DNA from: Argopecten irradians
Taxonomy: Eukaryota > Mollusca > Bivalvia > Pectinida > Pectinidae
Length of the DNA stretch: 64,000 bases
Assembly (NCBI RefSeq): GCF_041381155.1
Contig: NC_091135.1
Span: forward strand, 58,355,997-58,419,996
Direction: 5' to 3'
The translations under genes and the position numbers were made by a program. The notes beneath the pieces are model-generated. The model did no database searches. It was not told the DNA's origin and saw only the letters and a list, made by a program, of their open reading frames with translations. Within the stretch, counting starts at the first letter, position 1. Each line of letters starts with the position of its first letter. This document shows, piece by piece, positions 25,026-37,651 of this stretch.

Positions 25026-26393
25026 TGAGGTTGTTTATAAAAGAAATATTTCAATTTGGGAGCAAGTCTTCGAATGGAGCAGAAAAGGGAACATTACCCG
25101 ACAACGAGATGGACTATAGCTAGACCTCGAGTCGTCTTCCCTTACAGGCTATCCCCCATATAGCCTTGGACAGTTCAGGCCAAAGAATCTAAAGAGAATT
25201 TTTAATATTGATAATTTAACACAAAAGAAGCCTTTGTCCATTGTTTCTCTTAGTGTACTTGAATACATTGTACATGTACATACTTGTCGGAATCATCTTC
25301 CACTGATTACCATCAAATATTTAGAGGTGAAATTTTGCACTCTCATAGCCATCGTAGATCTGTGTTTCAGTTGTCATTCGTGAACATGATGAAATGATGT
25401 TAAAGGAAGATGGGTTCCAAACGTACAAAATATTGACGTCACAATCGACATATCCGCAAGGGAGGTAACCAAACTATTTTAAATACCTGGGTGAAGTCAC
25501 TGAATACTACACATAAAAGGTTGTAAACACAGAAAGATTAATCTATCCATCAATTAGTACTGTCTGCGTTTGCATTCTATTGTAAATCATTTGGAATGTT
25601 ATTTAAAACCACATTATACGTATCTATCAACAAAAAATCACGTTAGATTCGACCCCGATATTGTAAGTATTTGTAGATGTAAACTTGGTTGAAATTAAGT
25701 TATGAAAAAGATACATGGATTGGAAATGATTTCTTAATAACTTTGGTACAGCAATCGTGCAAGTTACGATTATTGCCGAACGGAAGTCAGGAAGTTCTCG
25801 AAAGAGTTCGGACAGACGTTACGTAGTTACGGGAGTCACATGACGTTATTGGCAACGACGTTACAATGTCGGCTAATTTCGGCTTGTTTGACTACAATGA
25901 TGGGACCCACCTAGCGATGTTCAATATGTATTTGCTTTTCAAAAGTTTCCGAATCATTATCGCTCATCCTGACTTCGATTTAGTCCTGTATTTGCACGAT
26001 TAACAACAGGATTCTTTCTCTCAACATTCTTCTAAATCATGAAAAAATAAGACAAATACGGATATTGGGACTTTTAATATTAAGTGTACATGACTATGTC
26101 CAATGGGTGAGTTGGTAAACTCGGCGTCATAAGCTTGAAACTTGTGTGTGAGAGGTTATTGTAAATGTACAGACATCACTTAACATTCAGTTGTTTATTA
26201 GAAAATGTAAGAAATTGTGAGTTGGACCAGAAACGTATGTAATTAATCGTTTATCATGTTGTTGTTTATTGTGATAATTATGATAATATGACAATTCTAA
26301 TTTACCTAGAGTATTATTGTAGGAATCAAACTCCACGTTACTGTCAAACATTATATTATATGTGTCATGCGACTTTGTTTTACAAATATATTT
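25026..26393. other. 3' flank of the glycosyltransferase-like gene, no further gene seen
   Basis: No AATAAA could be placed with confidence directly after the stop. The stretch is AT-rich, without domain-bearing ORFs. Confidence 0.4.
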
Positions 26394-27799
26394 AAGGTCA
26401 CCTGAGACTATTCTAATCGCCTTTTGTCCGTCGTCGTGTGTCGTGCGTCGTTCGACGTGTGTTCGTAAACAATTAACATTTTTAACTTCTTCTCCAAAAC
26501 CGCTGAAGCAATATCAAAGAAATTTCGCACAAACCTTCTAAGGCATAAGGCCAACCAATATTGTGAATTATATGACCCCCGCCACCCAGGGGGTTATGGG
26601 ATGGGCCAAAAGGGGTCAAATTGACTAAAATTTCAAATATCTTCTTCTCCACTCACATATGTGGTAGAATCAAATACTCTCCATAGATAGAAAGGTCTCG
26701 ATGCCCTCTACAAATGTGCATGATATGACCCTGGGGTCTCCGGTTTCCCCCTGGGGAGGGGGTTAAGTTTATTATAGTTTATATAAGGAAACACATTTTT
26801 GAGCATTATTTGGTCATTTGTAATAGGAAATGAGTCAAATGTTGTTAGAATTATCCCTATGAAATGGCCATTGAATCTTGAAACAAGTTTTCCATGATTG
26901 ACTCCCAGGCGCCATAGGAGCGGAGTCAAAAGGGGTCAAATAGGCTAAAACTTCAAAAATCTGAAATTCTGGAATTGGTAGAATCAAATACTCTACATAG
27001 ATGGAAAGGTCTTAAGGTCCTATACAAAAACACATTTATGAACATTATTTACTTAGATTTCATAGGAAATTAGTCAAACTGGGATAGAATTGTTAACCTA
27101 AAATAGCTTTTACATCCATAATGATCATGACCAACCCCCAGGGGCCTGAGGGGCGGTGCCAGAGGGGCGGGCCAGAGCGGCGGGACCAGAGGGGCGGGAC
27201 CAGTACTTGAGCATAGAGTATCAGAGCGTAATCGAAGATCTGAATTTAATCAGAATGGGCGAAATGGCTAAAATTTTTAAAAAATCTTCTGAATTCATAG
27301 TTTTGATGGAACCAGATACTCTTCATAGATTTAAAGGTTTTAAGGTCTCTACAAGAATTGGGAATTTCATGACCCTGGAATCTCAGATTTTCCCCAGGGG
27401 AAGGGGTCAAATTTACAATAGTTTATATAGAAAACTATATAGGAAAAACACATTTTAAACATTTTTTGCTTAGTTTTCATAGGAAAAGAGTCGAACTGGG
27501 TTAGAATTATTAGTCTGAGATATCATTTTAACATCATATCAATATTGGTCCTAGCCAACCCCCGGGGACCAGAGGAGCGGGGCCAAAAGGGGTCAAAATG
27601 GCTAAAATTTCAAAAATATTTCTTCTGAATTCACAGATTTGATGGAACCAAATAAGCTTCATAGATTAAAAAGTCAAATTTATAGAATCATTGACTGATT
27701 TCAAGGGCCTGATGACCGATATACATGTACGGCGTTTATATGTCTGTTTCATTTTGTATCCGAACTCAGGTGACCGTTAAGGCTCATGGGCCTCTTGTT
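26394..27799 (-). mobile_element. Internally repeated non-autonomous element (AACAAGAGGCCC family)
   Basis: On the minus strand it begins AACAAGAGGCCCATGAGCC and ends near CAGGTGACCT. Inside are diverged ~300-bp modules containing CCCC(C/A)GGG, GGGGTCAAA and GCTAAAATTTCAAAAAT. It shares its ends and style with 39941-41823. The 100-codon ORF at 27156-27458 spans module junctions and is not a gene. Confidence 0.65.
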
Positions 27800-27984
27800 G
27801 TTTAATATCTATTTTCATTCCCATTGCTAATGTAAATGAAATTATTGCGTTTTGTTCACTGTTTTCAAGATTTTCTGAACCATGTGTAGTATATAAAAGC
27901 TTAAAATTCTGTAACGGATTCGGCCGGAGTTTGCCGATTGGCATCATCGATCTCATCAACATTTTAGCCTACCAGCATCAGATG

Positions 27985-29015
27985 ATTGGCTATTCAAATC
28001 GCCTTTTGTCCGTGGTTCGTGGTCCGTCCGTTAACAATTCTTGCTACCGCTATTTCTCAGAAAGTACCCAAGGGATCTTTTTCAAATTTGATATGTAGGT
28101 TCCCCTAGGGCCCTAGTTGTGCATATTGCATTTTGAGACGGATCGGTCAACAAGATGACCGCAAGGCAGCCATCTTGGATTTTGATAGTTAAAGTTTGTT
28201 ACCGCTATTTCTCAGAAACTACTGCAGGGATCTTTCTCAAATTTCATATGTATGTTCCCCTATATCAAGTACCCTAGTTGTGCATATTGCATTTTGAGAT
28301 TGATCGGCGTACAAGATGGCCGACCGGCTGCCATCTTGAATTTTTATAGTTAAAGTTTGTTACTGCTATTTCTCAGAAAGTACTGAAGGGATCGCTCTCG
28401 AATTTCATATATAGATTCCCCTAGGACCTTCGTTGTGCATATTGCATTTTGGGACTGATGGGTCTATAGGATGGCCGACCGTCCGCCATAATTGATTTTG
28501 ATAGCTAAAGTTTATTACCACTGTTTTTCAGACAACACTGAAGGGGTCCTTCTCAAATTCACATGTAGGTTCCTCTGGGGCCCTAAATGTGCATGATACA
28601 TTTTGGGACCGATCGGTCAACAAGGTGGCTGCCTGGTAGCCATCTTGGATTTTGATAGTGAGAGTTTGTTACCGTTATTTCACAGAAATTAATGAAGGGA
28701 TCTCTCTCAAATTTCATATGTAGGTTCCCTTAGGGCCTTAGTTGTGCATGTTAAACTTTGTAAGTGATCGGTCAACAAGATGGCCGACTGGCCGCCATCT
28801 TGTATTTGATAGTTACCGCTATTTCTCAGAAAGTACCGAAGGGATATCTTTCAAATTCCATAAGTAGGTTCTCCTTGGATCCTAGTTGTGCTGGTACCTT
28901 TTGGGAATCATCGATCAACAAGATGGCCAACCGGCCGCCATCTTGGATTTCATCGTTGAAGTTTGCTACCGCTGTTAATCAGAAAGTGCTGAAGCAATCT
29001 GTCTAAAATTTTATA
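27985..29015. repeat. ~170-bp tandem modules (CAAGATGGCCG...CCATCTTGGATT type), 6-7 copies
   Basis: Each module reads GTTACCGCTATTTCTCAGAA, AAGGGATCT, CATATGTAGGTTCCCC, GTTGTGCATATTGCATTTTG, GATCGGTCAACAAGATGGCC and GCCATCTTGGATTTTGATAG. Copies differ by 10-20%, so the array is not young. It starts with CGCCTTTTGTCCGT, as the neighbouring element does, suggesting the same family. Confidence 0.75.
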
Positions 29016-29019
29016 TGTC

Positions 29020-29883
29020 TTATTTTTGGAAAAGTTCAAAAAGCAGGGCAAAGATCCCTCTTTCCATTGTCAGACATAGATCATTCTTTGGTGGGCGCCA
29101 AGATCCCTCTGGTTAATTTAAGCTTCCCTTTTTCATTTTGTCAGAGGCCTAGAATACATTCATGTACAATAAATCACTGCCATAAAAGTATTAATTCTCA
29201 ATGCAGCATATTCAACAATGCTTAAATACATATACATTAATTTTATAATTTAATTTCATAGCTACATTGTATTTTATTAAATAAACTACGATGCGGATTT
29301 GTTTAATCAGCATATTTTATAAAATCGTGTTGATATTACAGTTTTGCCAGTTTCGTAAAAAGACTGACAACACCAGCAAGAGAATGTAAGAGAGTACACT
29401 TTTCTACTTTGAATTTTCGATATACATGGCGATTATATATATACATGCATATACAAAAGAAATCCATGTGCTTTTTAAAGAACAGTATATGTACATTGTA
29501 ACATACACGTAAAACTGACAGTTTATGGTGCAATGTTTGCGGTTCAGTATAAAAAGAGACCTTGTTTAACATGCATTGACAATAAAATGAGTATATTGCC
29601 TTATATTTTGACTTATGTTAATCTTTTGGTAGTTACTGCGCCAGTATCCGGTCCGTCTCCGGACCCTTTATTATTGTTAACACTTTCCGGATATGAAATC
29701 ACGTTGTTTCATGTTTAGTTTTGCTCGGTATCCCTTGAAGTAAACACGTTTGTTTTGACCAATGTTTTGACCTACTGGTGGTGTTGTATTGAAGATTTAT
29801 ATTCACCCTGGCACTGTGTGAAATGTTTGAATCCTGTAAAAGCATATTGTCTTACATCCTCGATACTCCGGGGGTTGCTGTGT
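29020..29883. other. AT-rich intergenic sequence, no gene seen
   Basis: Only short ORFs without domains. Confidence 0.4.
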
Positions 29884-30410
29884 TTGTTTGTTTGTTCGAT
29901 TGATTAACGTCCTATTAACAGCTATGATCATGTAAGGACGGCCTCCCATGTATGTGGTGTGTTGCGTGTATGTTGTGCGGAGTGTGTGTTTTGGCAGACT
30001 ACGATATATTCATGTTGTGTCTTCTTGTATAGTGGAACTGTTGCCCTTTTTATATTGCTATATCACTGAAACATGCCGCCGAAGACACAGCAACACATCC
30101 CACCCGGTCACATCAATGATACTGACAACGGGCGAACCAGTCGTCCCACTCCCGTTATGCTTAGCGCTAAGCAGGAACAGAAACTACCACTTTTATAGAC
30201 TTTGGTGTGTCACGGCCAGGGGATAGAACCCAGAGCCTTCCTCACAGCGGCAAGCGCTAAACCAAAGGCCAAAAGTGAGGTGGTGTCAAGAGAGACGTTA
30301 GAATAAAGTAATTTAGGAAGAAAGAAAAGATAAGATCCAAAATTTAGTCGCCTTTTACGATCATGCAATAGGGGCAGCAGGTACAATTTTAACGCCCTAC
30401 TTGCAGGGCC
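29884..30410 (-). mobile_element. tRNA-derived SINE-like repeat
   Basis: On the minus strand a tRNA-like head (GGTTTAGCGCTTGCCGC as A box; GGGTTCTATCCCC as B box, around 30210-30270) precedes a body. The 3' end shares CCGTCCTTACATGATC and CTGTTAATAGGACG with the other SINEs. Sequence beyond the head (30300-30410; GCCTTTTACGATCATGCAAT) may belong to a second nested repeat. Confidence 0.6.
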
Positions 30411-30411
30411 C

Positions 30412-30699
30412 GGGGGTTACTATTACTAGTACTGGCGTTATACCCATCCTTAGTTTATCGCATCGTAAAACTACATGCAGTTCAGAAGAAAAAATCTGAC
30501 CAATCACCGGCCTGTGTATGTACTTTCTTTGAAGACAACAGAGAGAACGACGCCCATCTTCAAAGCCGAACAGTATACCACAGTGTGCCGTTATATGATT
30601 CTTTTGATGCAAACGACTAAATTACATGTTCTGCTCTTTTACCTGTAGTTTTATGACATATAGTCCAGGGTTGGATATAACATCAGTACGAGTAAACCC
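30412..30699. mobile_element. ~288-bp MITE, single-terminus relative of the satellite-forming element
   Basis: The ends GGGTTACTATTACTAG and AGTAAACCC are inverted, and the terminal repeat extends about 55 bp to GTAAAACTA/TAGTTTTA. The right terminal repeat contains TATGACATATAGTCCAGGG once. The internal body aligns with 19860-20045. This is an unexpanded member of the family that seeds the 27-bp array. Confidence 0.75.
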
Positions 30700-30974
30700 T
30701 AAAGGATGGTGACCTTAACGTCATTATAGTGTGAGCCATTAATAGGCAACACGTTCTTACTATCTCTACCATTGCGTTTAACTGTCGAAGAAAAAGAATC
30801 AATCAGTGATTAACATACATTATATAGTTTACAGTCAGAACTGTGATGAGGACAAGTTTGAAAGAAAGTGTTTGATTTTTATAAAATCCCTTTGGTGAAT
30901 TAATTGTGGTAAAATAACTTGTTCTGTGTTGTTGTTTTGATAGGCCAGAGAGGCAAAAGTCCTTCATTTATAGA

Positions 30975-31632
30975 TAACTCGATTTATGGATATAACGATT
31001 GATGGATATGATATCTCGACTGATGGATATTGTAATCTTGATTTATGAATATATCGATCTAAGGATATCCCGATCTTTACATGTATATACATGTACCTTG
31101 ATTTATGGATATATCGATCTATGGATATCCCGATCTTTACATGTATATACATGTACCTTGATTTATGGATATATCGATCTATGGATATCCCGATCTTTAT
31201 ATGTATATACATGTACCTTGATTTATGGATATATCGATCTATGGATATCCCGATCTTTACATGTATATACATGTACCTTGATTTATGGATATATCGATCT
31301 AAGGATATCCCGATCTTAACATGTATATACATGTGCCTTGATTTATGGATATATCGATCTAAGGATATCCCGATCTTTACATGTATATACATGTACCTTG
31401 ATTTATGGATATATCGATCTAAGGATATCCCGATCTTAACATGTATATACATGTACCTTGATTTATGGATATATCGATCTAAGGATATCCCGATCTTTAC
31501 ATGTATATACATGTACCTTGATTTATGGATATATCGATCTATGGATATCCCGATCTTTACATGTATATACATGTACCTTGATTTATGGATATATCGATCT
31601 ATGGATATCCCGATCTTTACATGTATATACTA
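30975..31632. repeat. 60-bp minisatellite, about 10 copies
   Basis: Unit: CTTGATTTATGGATATATCG, ATCTATGGATATCCCGATCT, TTACATGTATATACATGTAC. The outermost copy is diverged. Each unit contains the palindromes GGATATCC and GTACATGTATATACATGTAC. Long ORFs on both strands reflect the 60-bp period. Confidence 0.9.
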
Positions 31633-31639
31633 ATTGCTT

Positions 31640-32215
31640 GGTCCAATAATATAAATCAGATCACTGACTAAAACATGGAATTTATATGCCCGCTTTCGTT
31701 AATCAAAGGGTCATAACTCCAATCCAAGTCCCGATCAAACTTTGCCAAGGCTCCGAGATAATAATCCTTTAACCACGTGATAAGTTACAAAAAAATCGCC
31801 CAAAGTTTGTGGCAATTATTGCAGGGAAACCAAGCGTTACAGACAGACCTAAAGTAATACCCCCGTTTCGGCGAAAGCGGCTGATAAAAATATTTAAAAA
31901 ATGTACTCTATACTCTATGGTGGCTGAGTTTAACCGACCCCGCTATATGACAGTGCGACAAGTCGTCAAGCGACAATGCGCTAAGAGAAGAGCTACAATA
32001 CGACAATACGGCATACGCCATGCGGCAGAGCGAAAATGTGTCATGCAAAAGAAACACACACATTATCGCACTGTCGCATGGCGGGGTCTCTTGAATTCTG
32101 AATGGAGCCGATTAATGGATATCCATCAATATATATTATAATGGATATTCATAAATCTATATTATAATCGATATCCATAAATCTATATTATAATGGATAT
32201 CCGTAAATCTATCAA
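31640..32215. repeat. Dispersed repeat debris and 26-bp repeats
   Basis: 31700-31900 resembles mollusc repeat flanks (GGGAAACCAAGCGTTACAGA, GACCTAAAGTAATACCCCC). 32110-32215 has four copies of ATAAATCTATATTATAATGG followed by ATATCC. The 110-codon ORF at 31809-32141 has Arg/Lys-rich, low-complexity sequence and no domain. Confidence 0.5.
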
Positions 32216-33249
32216 TTGACATTATAATTAAAATATAAGTTACATAAAGAAATCATGGAAAAATGCGTTTAAAGGGGAGGGAATTGAACCAAAATTGAGA
32301 AATTCACATTCTGTTGTTACTCATGACAAAAACGCTTGCTGCAAGTGCTATTTTTCTTTAAGAAGAGAAGTTTTGTTATTATTTTAACATAATTAAAAAT
32401 TCAGAATACTTTTAACTTTTCATGCTATGTTCTTTATTTTGGCGATCGTCAATTTTGTGAATTGCCGTCAGACGTCGTCTTCTCATATTCAAATTACGGA
32501 ATTGGTTAGAGAACTTTTCTTATCGTTGGAAGTAAAGTATCAAGTACCATGAACAAAAAATCGACTTATTTTAGAAATGAGAATCGAAAAATAAAATAAG
32601 TATTCGAGCAGCTGGTAAGTACGTGAGTATCAGATGTATTGTTAGGTATTATTTTATCAATTTTAGGATGGCGAAGGTTTTATTAGCTAATATCATCATT
32701 TTTGTCTAAAATACAAACAAAGTACAAACAATGACAAAAATTGTGTGGATCCTTATTAAATTAAGATATTTAGATAGTATGCGTAAACCAAGGTGAACGA
32801 GTCAATGGCGTGAATCGAAATTACTCATACAAGCATATCTTTAGAAGCGAATGCGCCCTTTAGAATCTTCTTCCGGTTTCGTTTAACTCGCCGGTAGGAC
32901 ATGTCAAAGACATGTATACATATTGTTCATTTGTATGTGTAAAAGGCTAGTTTGTAAGCTGGATATTAGTATGGTTAGTATACTGGCAACTTTGTATTTC
33001 CTACTACACAGAAAATTTGTGAACAGAAGATTCTGGTTTGCTAAACCTGTCTAAGTTATATTATTTTTTTTCCTGTAACGTTAGGCGTTTTTTTAGTTTA
33101 TTAGATTAACTGTTACTAGACAAAGAAAAAAAGAAAAGGCTAATAATATAGGCAGATTAAGCGGACTAAGTCGATTCTAGACCACTATATCCTACAATCA
33201 GAAAGTGTGCAATATACACAACAGGCCTATCGTTTTCTATTTTTTTCTA
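32216..33249. other. Upstream region of the TMEM-like gene
   Basis: No ORF of note. A possible promoter and 5' exon at 32840-32893 is listed separately. Confidence 0.4.
32840..32893 (+). promoter_or_regulatory. Candidate promoter / 5' non-coding exon of the 33.7-36.4 kb gene
   Basis: CTTCCGG at 32870-32876 is a reverse-strand ETS-type CCGGAAG motif, common in promoters of mitochondrial-protein genes. It is followed by a possible splice donor CCG|GTAGGA after 32893. A 5' exon is expected because a clear acceptor (TTTCTTTATTTCAG) ends at 33663, just before the first coding exon. Confidence 0.3.
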
Positions 33250-33480
33250 GGGAGTACGGGCTGCGGTGGACAAGTGGTTTAGATATTTCGACACATGACC
33301 ACAAGCCCTCCACTCCTGGGTCTCGAGTTTGAATCCCAAGTGGACCAGTTGCTAGGTTCTGACCGCTGGTTGGTGGTTTTTCTCTTGGTACTCTGGCTTT
33401 CCTCCCACCATCAAAACTGACACATCATTACATGACCTTTCTTCGTTTTTCGTTGAAGTGTCTACATGTAGAGCTCTACA
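33250..33480 (+). mobile_element. tRNA-derived SINE
   Basis: Head GGGCTGCGGTGGACAAGTGG (A box region) and GAGTTTGAATCCC (diverged B box), then CTGACCGCTGGTTGGTGGTT, TTTCCTCCCACCA and CATTACATGACC. Same family as 4937-5152, more diverged; no clear target-site duplication. Confidence 0.75.
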
Positions 33481-33697
33481 GTGAGGTTAGAGTGCAATAG
33501 ACCCTTTAAATGACCTTTAAATTAGCTATTTGGTCACTGTTGGTATAGCAATTCTGTTAGATACAATTATATAGATACAAATGTATTATTCGCAATAATT
33601 AATACACATATATTATAAACAATCAACTACATGTACATATCATATTTAATTTCTTTATTTCAGATATTGTGCAACTCTAACATAACATAAGAGAAAG

Positions 33698-36355
33698 ATG
33701 TACAAACACTCTAGTTTTTGTCAGAGACTACTGTTGTTGTCAAGAAAACATCAGGTACAAAATAATGATACACATGTACTTTTGATACATGGTACTAACT
33801 TGTGTTAATTATAACAGCTAGGGAATAATAACTGGTGTAAAATACAAGGTAGAAAAACACTTTGCTGATACATTACAGGCCCCATCTCACCCTGATCTTA
33901 GTTTGTGGATACATATCCCCTGATCTCGCCCTGGATCCTGGTTTGTGGGTACATATCCCTTGGGTACATACTCCCTGATCTCGCCCGAGGTCCTGGTTTG
34001 TTGGTACATATCCCCTGGTCTCACCCTAGGTCCTGGTTTGTGGGTACATATCCCCTGGTCTCATCCTGGGTCCTGGTTTGTGGGTACATATCCCCTGGTC
34101 TCTCCCTAGGTCCTGGTTTGTGGGTACATATCCCCTGGTCTCATCCTGGGTCTTGGTTTGTGGATACATATCCCCTGGTCTCACCCTATGTCCTGGTTTG
34201 TGGGTACATACCTCCTGGTCCCATCCTGGGACCTGGTTTGTAGGTAAATATTCCCTGATCTCATCCTGGGTCCTGGTTTGTGGGTACATATCCCCTGGTC
34301 TTACCCTAGGTCCTGGTTTGTGGGTACATATCCCCTGATCTCACCCTGGGTCCTAGTTTGTGGGTACATATCCCCTGGTCTCACCCTAGGTCCTGGTTTG
34401 TGGGTAAATATCCCTTTTTGGTTTCATCCTGGGACCTGGTTTGTGGTAACATATCCCTAGGGTACATATCCCCTGGTCTCACCTGAGGTCCTGGTTAGTG
34501 GGTAAATATCCCCTGGTCTCTCCCTAGGACCTGGTTTGTGGGTACATATCCCCTGGTCTCATCCTGGGTCCTGGTTTGTGGATACATATCCCCTGGTCTC
34601 ACCCTAGGTCCTGGTTTGTGGGTACATACCCCCTGGTCTCATCCTGGGACCTGGTTTGTAGGTAAATATTCCCTGATCTCATCCTGGGTCCTGGTTTGTG
34701 GGTACATATCCCCTGATCTCACCCTGGGTCCTGGTTTGTGGGTACATATCCCCTGGTCTCACCCTAGGTCCTGGTTTGTGGGTAAATATCCCTTGGTTTC
34801 ATCCTGGGACCTGGTTTGTGGTTACATATCCCTAGGGTACATATCCCCTGGTCTCACCCGAGGTCCTGGTTAGTGGGTAAATATCCCCTGGTCTTATCCT
34901 GGGACCTCGTTTGTGGGTACATATCCCCTGGTCTCATCCTAGAACCTGATTTATTTGTGGGTACATATTCCCTGGTCTCATCCTGGGACCTGGTTTGTAG
35001 GTAAATATTCCCTGATCTCATCCTGGGTCCTGGTTTGTGGGTACATATCCCCTAATCTCACCCTGGGTCCTGGTTTGTGGGTACATATCCCCTGGTCTCA
35101 CCCTAGGTCCTGGTTTGTGGGTAAATATCCCTTGGTTTCATCCTGGGACCTGGTTTGTGGTTACATATCCCTAGGGTACATATCCCCTGGTCTCACCTGA
35201 GGTCCTGGTTAGTGGGTAAATATCCCCTGGTCTTATCCTGGGACCTCGTTTGTGGGTACATATCCCTTGGTCTCACTCTGGGTCCTGGTTTGTGGGTAAA
35301 TATCCCTTGGTCTCATCCTAGAACCTGATTTGTGGGTACATATTCCCTGGTCTCACCCTGGGACCTGCTTTGTGGGTACATATCCCCTGATCTCTCTCTA
35401 GGACCTGGTTTTCTATGTCTATATGTTTTTAAACTGTATTTTTCTCAAAAACTGACTATTTGAAGTAAGGATAAATTCATAAGGAATAACCAGGTTTAGT
35501 TTGTAGATTTATAATCACATATAAAATACATTTGCTTTCATGTTTGTATATAATTCATTTCAGAACTTTCCACTACCCTACCTTCTCAGTCGTGGATTTC
35601 GAACGACAGCTGCCCATAATGCAACACATGAACCCAATTCTCATATCAGCGGGGATCAAACAAAACAAGCAAGAAAAAAGACTTATCAGAAAGCAACTTC
35701 ATCAAAATTGCATGTCATTGTTGATTCTGAAAACCAGAAACTGGATCTGAACAATTTATATCCTGGTGGACAAAGAGCACAATCTGTAGTAAAAAATGCA
35801 TCACAGCAAACCTCTAAGACGAATCCCCATCTGTCATTGTTTAGAAAAGACGGCGTTGACCCGTTTCATTACTCACTGATTTACAACAATATTAAAGAGA
35901 CGGAAAAATTCGGGACAAAACACCATCTTCTGAAAAATGTCGCCATAAGATTGTGTCTGGGTTGGATGGTTGCCAATTTTGCCTTTGTAAGTGTCGTGGA
36001 CTTCCATGTGATTCCTCAACACCTACAGATAGTAATAGTCTTAGCTGCCGCTGGCTATCTCTATTCCTTTTATAGATTTTACCATTACAGAAAAGCCTAC
36101 AAAGAAACTGTTTTTCGACTTTACAAAGAGAAGCATGGCTTCAACAAGACATATATAATGGTGTACCCATACAGGTTTACCTCTTCAAAACAAAAAGTGT
36201 TTACTGAATTGGAAATGAAGAAGTTAGACCCATACGAACACCCAGAACGATTCCAGGTAGATTGGCAAAAGCATCGTCTCTTACCAGATGGCTTTTTACC
36301 CAATCATAAATCATTTCTGTGGGAAGTTTTAGGTCATAAACCAAAAAATGATTGA
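33698..36355 (+). CDS. Two-pass, probably mitochondrial, membrane protein (TMEM186/TMEM70/TMEM223-like), 282 aa
   Basis: Predicted exons are 33698-33754 and 35564-36355, joined in phase 0 (CAG|GTACAA donor, ATTCATTTCAG acceptor). Exon 1 encodes MYKHSSFCQRLLLLSRKHQ, and exon 2 continues with a basic, acid-free stretch ending SRGFRTTAA: a good mitochondrial targeting sequence of about 35 residues. A polar Lys/Ser-rich region follows, then HYSLIYNN at 121-128, a hydrophobic hairpin (147-166 and 172-188), and LYKEKHGFNKTYIMVYPYRF with a soluble C-terminus. This hairpin and strand pattern resembles TMEM186/TMEM70/TMEM223 proteins, which serve complex I, ATP synthase and complex IV assembly; the subfamily is not settled. 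The protein is clearly homologous to the convergent gene at 37722-38958. The intron carries a 1.5-kb minisatellite. The ATG at 35540 lies in the intron's pyrimidine tract and is not the start. Confidence 0.82.
33880..35412. repeat. 40-bp minisatellite filling intron 1 (about 37 copies)
   Basis: Unit GTCCTGGTTTGTGGGTACAT then ATCCCCTGGTCTCACCCTAG. Higher-order structure is visible: a distinctive block (CATATCCCTAGGGTACATAT, then GGTTAGTGGGTAAATA) recurs at about 34443, 34821 and 35160. It occupies most of the 1.8-kb intron of the TMEM-like gene. Confidence 0.9.
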
Positions 36356-36360
36356 ATAAA
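36355..36360 (+). terminator. Polyadenylation signal overlapping the stop codon
   Basis: AATAAA starts at the final A of the TGA stop (TGAATAAATT). If used, the 3' UTR would be extremely short; another signal further downstream could be used instead. Confidence 0.45.
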
Positions 36361-36464
36361 TTATTATGTGATTTAGCATGCTAAGTTTGTATTTTTTTTA
36401 TGTATTTTTGAAAGTATTAACTTCCTTTCAGTGTAACTTAACATAACTATATCTATATAAATAT

Positions 36465-36809
36465 TTAAAGTGAATAGTCGGGCAAAGAAAACCAGTCTAA
36501 ATGCGTTCATTGGCATTCCAAAAGTTCTCACATATTAATACGACGGCCAAGTTCTGCTTAGTTTCCCAGTTCTGACCATTGATATAAAGAGAAGTTGAAA
36601 GCATTGAAAGCGAGGCTGCGTGGAAATGTAACCACGGACATAGTGAGCCGGGAGGACGTTTTAGAATTTCCATACTTTAAATTAATGTCTTCGTACGCAG
36701 ACCAATTTTGACGAGAGATTTTATTTTTCCATTTCATAAGAAATTATACTGGATACATTCACGCCATTTTTACCGACTTTAGTCATCCTTGCCCGACTGT
36801 TCACTTTAA
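36465..36809. mobile_element. TTAA-flanked MITE, 345 bp
   Basis: Tips TTAAAGTGAATAGTCGGGCA and, inverted, TTAAAGTGAACAGTCGGGCA, bounded by TTAA. Located 110 bp beyond the stop of the plus-strand TMEM-like gene, in the convergent intergenic space. Confidence 0.8.
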
Positions 36810-37189
36810 CATTTAATTAGCAAACAAATACCGATAGTTTTATTGCCAGTGAGGTTTATATGAAGACTTATACCAAGTTTGGTCTTTTGGTCAAAATGTT
36901 TCATCTTTATACTGATCAAGATTATATGTATAAAAGTAGACTAGGTATATATTGCCTGAATACATTTTACATACGAGTGTTTCTATAAACCTGACCTAGC
37001 TGGGTGAAAGATCATACTGCGTGAGAGTGGAGTTACCTCAAGTTTCCATGGTAACCATTATTGAATAATGATGCACATTCATGCATTACAATAATTGACC
37101 AAGTATGAACAAAATTGATCCAACAACTGGCGAGTTATTGACCATTTTACAAAACCTATGTATAGTGACCTGGTGAGTGCCATGGTTAC

Positions 37190-37400
37190 TAGGGCCGTTT
37201 TTGTTTATACGGTCTGTCTGGTTGGACCTAGTTGTCTGTTTATGAATTAATGACGGATCTGGCGATTTTGTATTTTTGTCAGACAAGCTCGGACAAAGCC
37301 CTCAAAGACCTGTATCAAAAACTGCAGGTCTGTCAGGATTTATACCTGAAATAATGACAAACAGTCGAACCAGTTGTTTCAAATAAATAGAAACGGCCCA
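37190..37400. mobile_element. MITE with AGGGCCGTTT ends, about 210 bp
   Basis: Left end AGGGCCGTTTTTGTTTATAC is inverted as AAATAGAAACGGCCCA, followed internally by GGTTGGAC/GTCGAACC. The body (GACGGATCTGGCGATTTTGT, CTCGGACAAAGCCCTCAAAG) matches 50440-50650, a second member. Confidence 0.65.
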
Positions 37401-37651
37401 TGGCAACCAAAGCTTCGATCGACAAAGAAAACCTATATCTAGATATAGTACCAAACATAGCTTTGGATTTCCATTAAAATAGACCAAGAAGTTTAATTCA
37501 AAGGAGTTAATTATATATTATGGAGTTAACTAACAAATGTTTGGATTACATTAATACAAGAATTAAAGTTTCACTGTGTCAACAAAGGTCAAATTCATTG
37601 AACTACAACAAAAAATCAGAAACAAATCTTTTGCCATAACTTGTTTTGAAG

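Noticed and set aside
30964..31633. 202- and 180-codon ORFs in the 60-bp minisatellite
   Set aside because: Same cause: the period is a multiple of three, and both strands are equally open.
31809..32141. 110-codon basic ORF
   Set aside because: Falls in dispersed repeat sequence, no conserved domain, composition follows CGACAA/CGACAG-type repeats.
33905..35200. ORFs with repeated WVHIPWSHP-like peptides
   Set aside because: They come from the 40-bp intronic minisatellite, change frame every few monomers and lie within a predicted intron.
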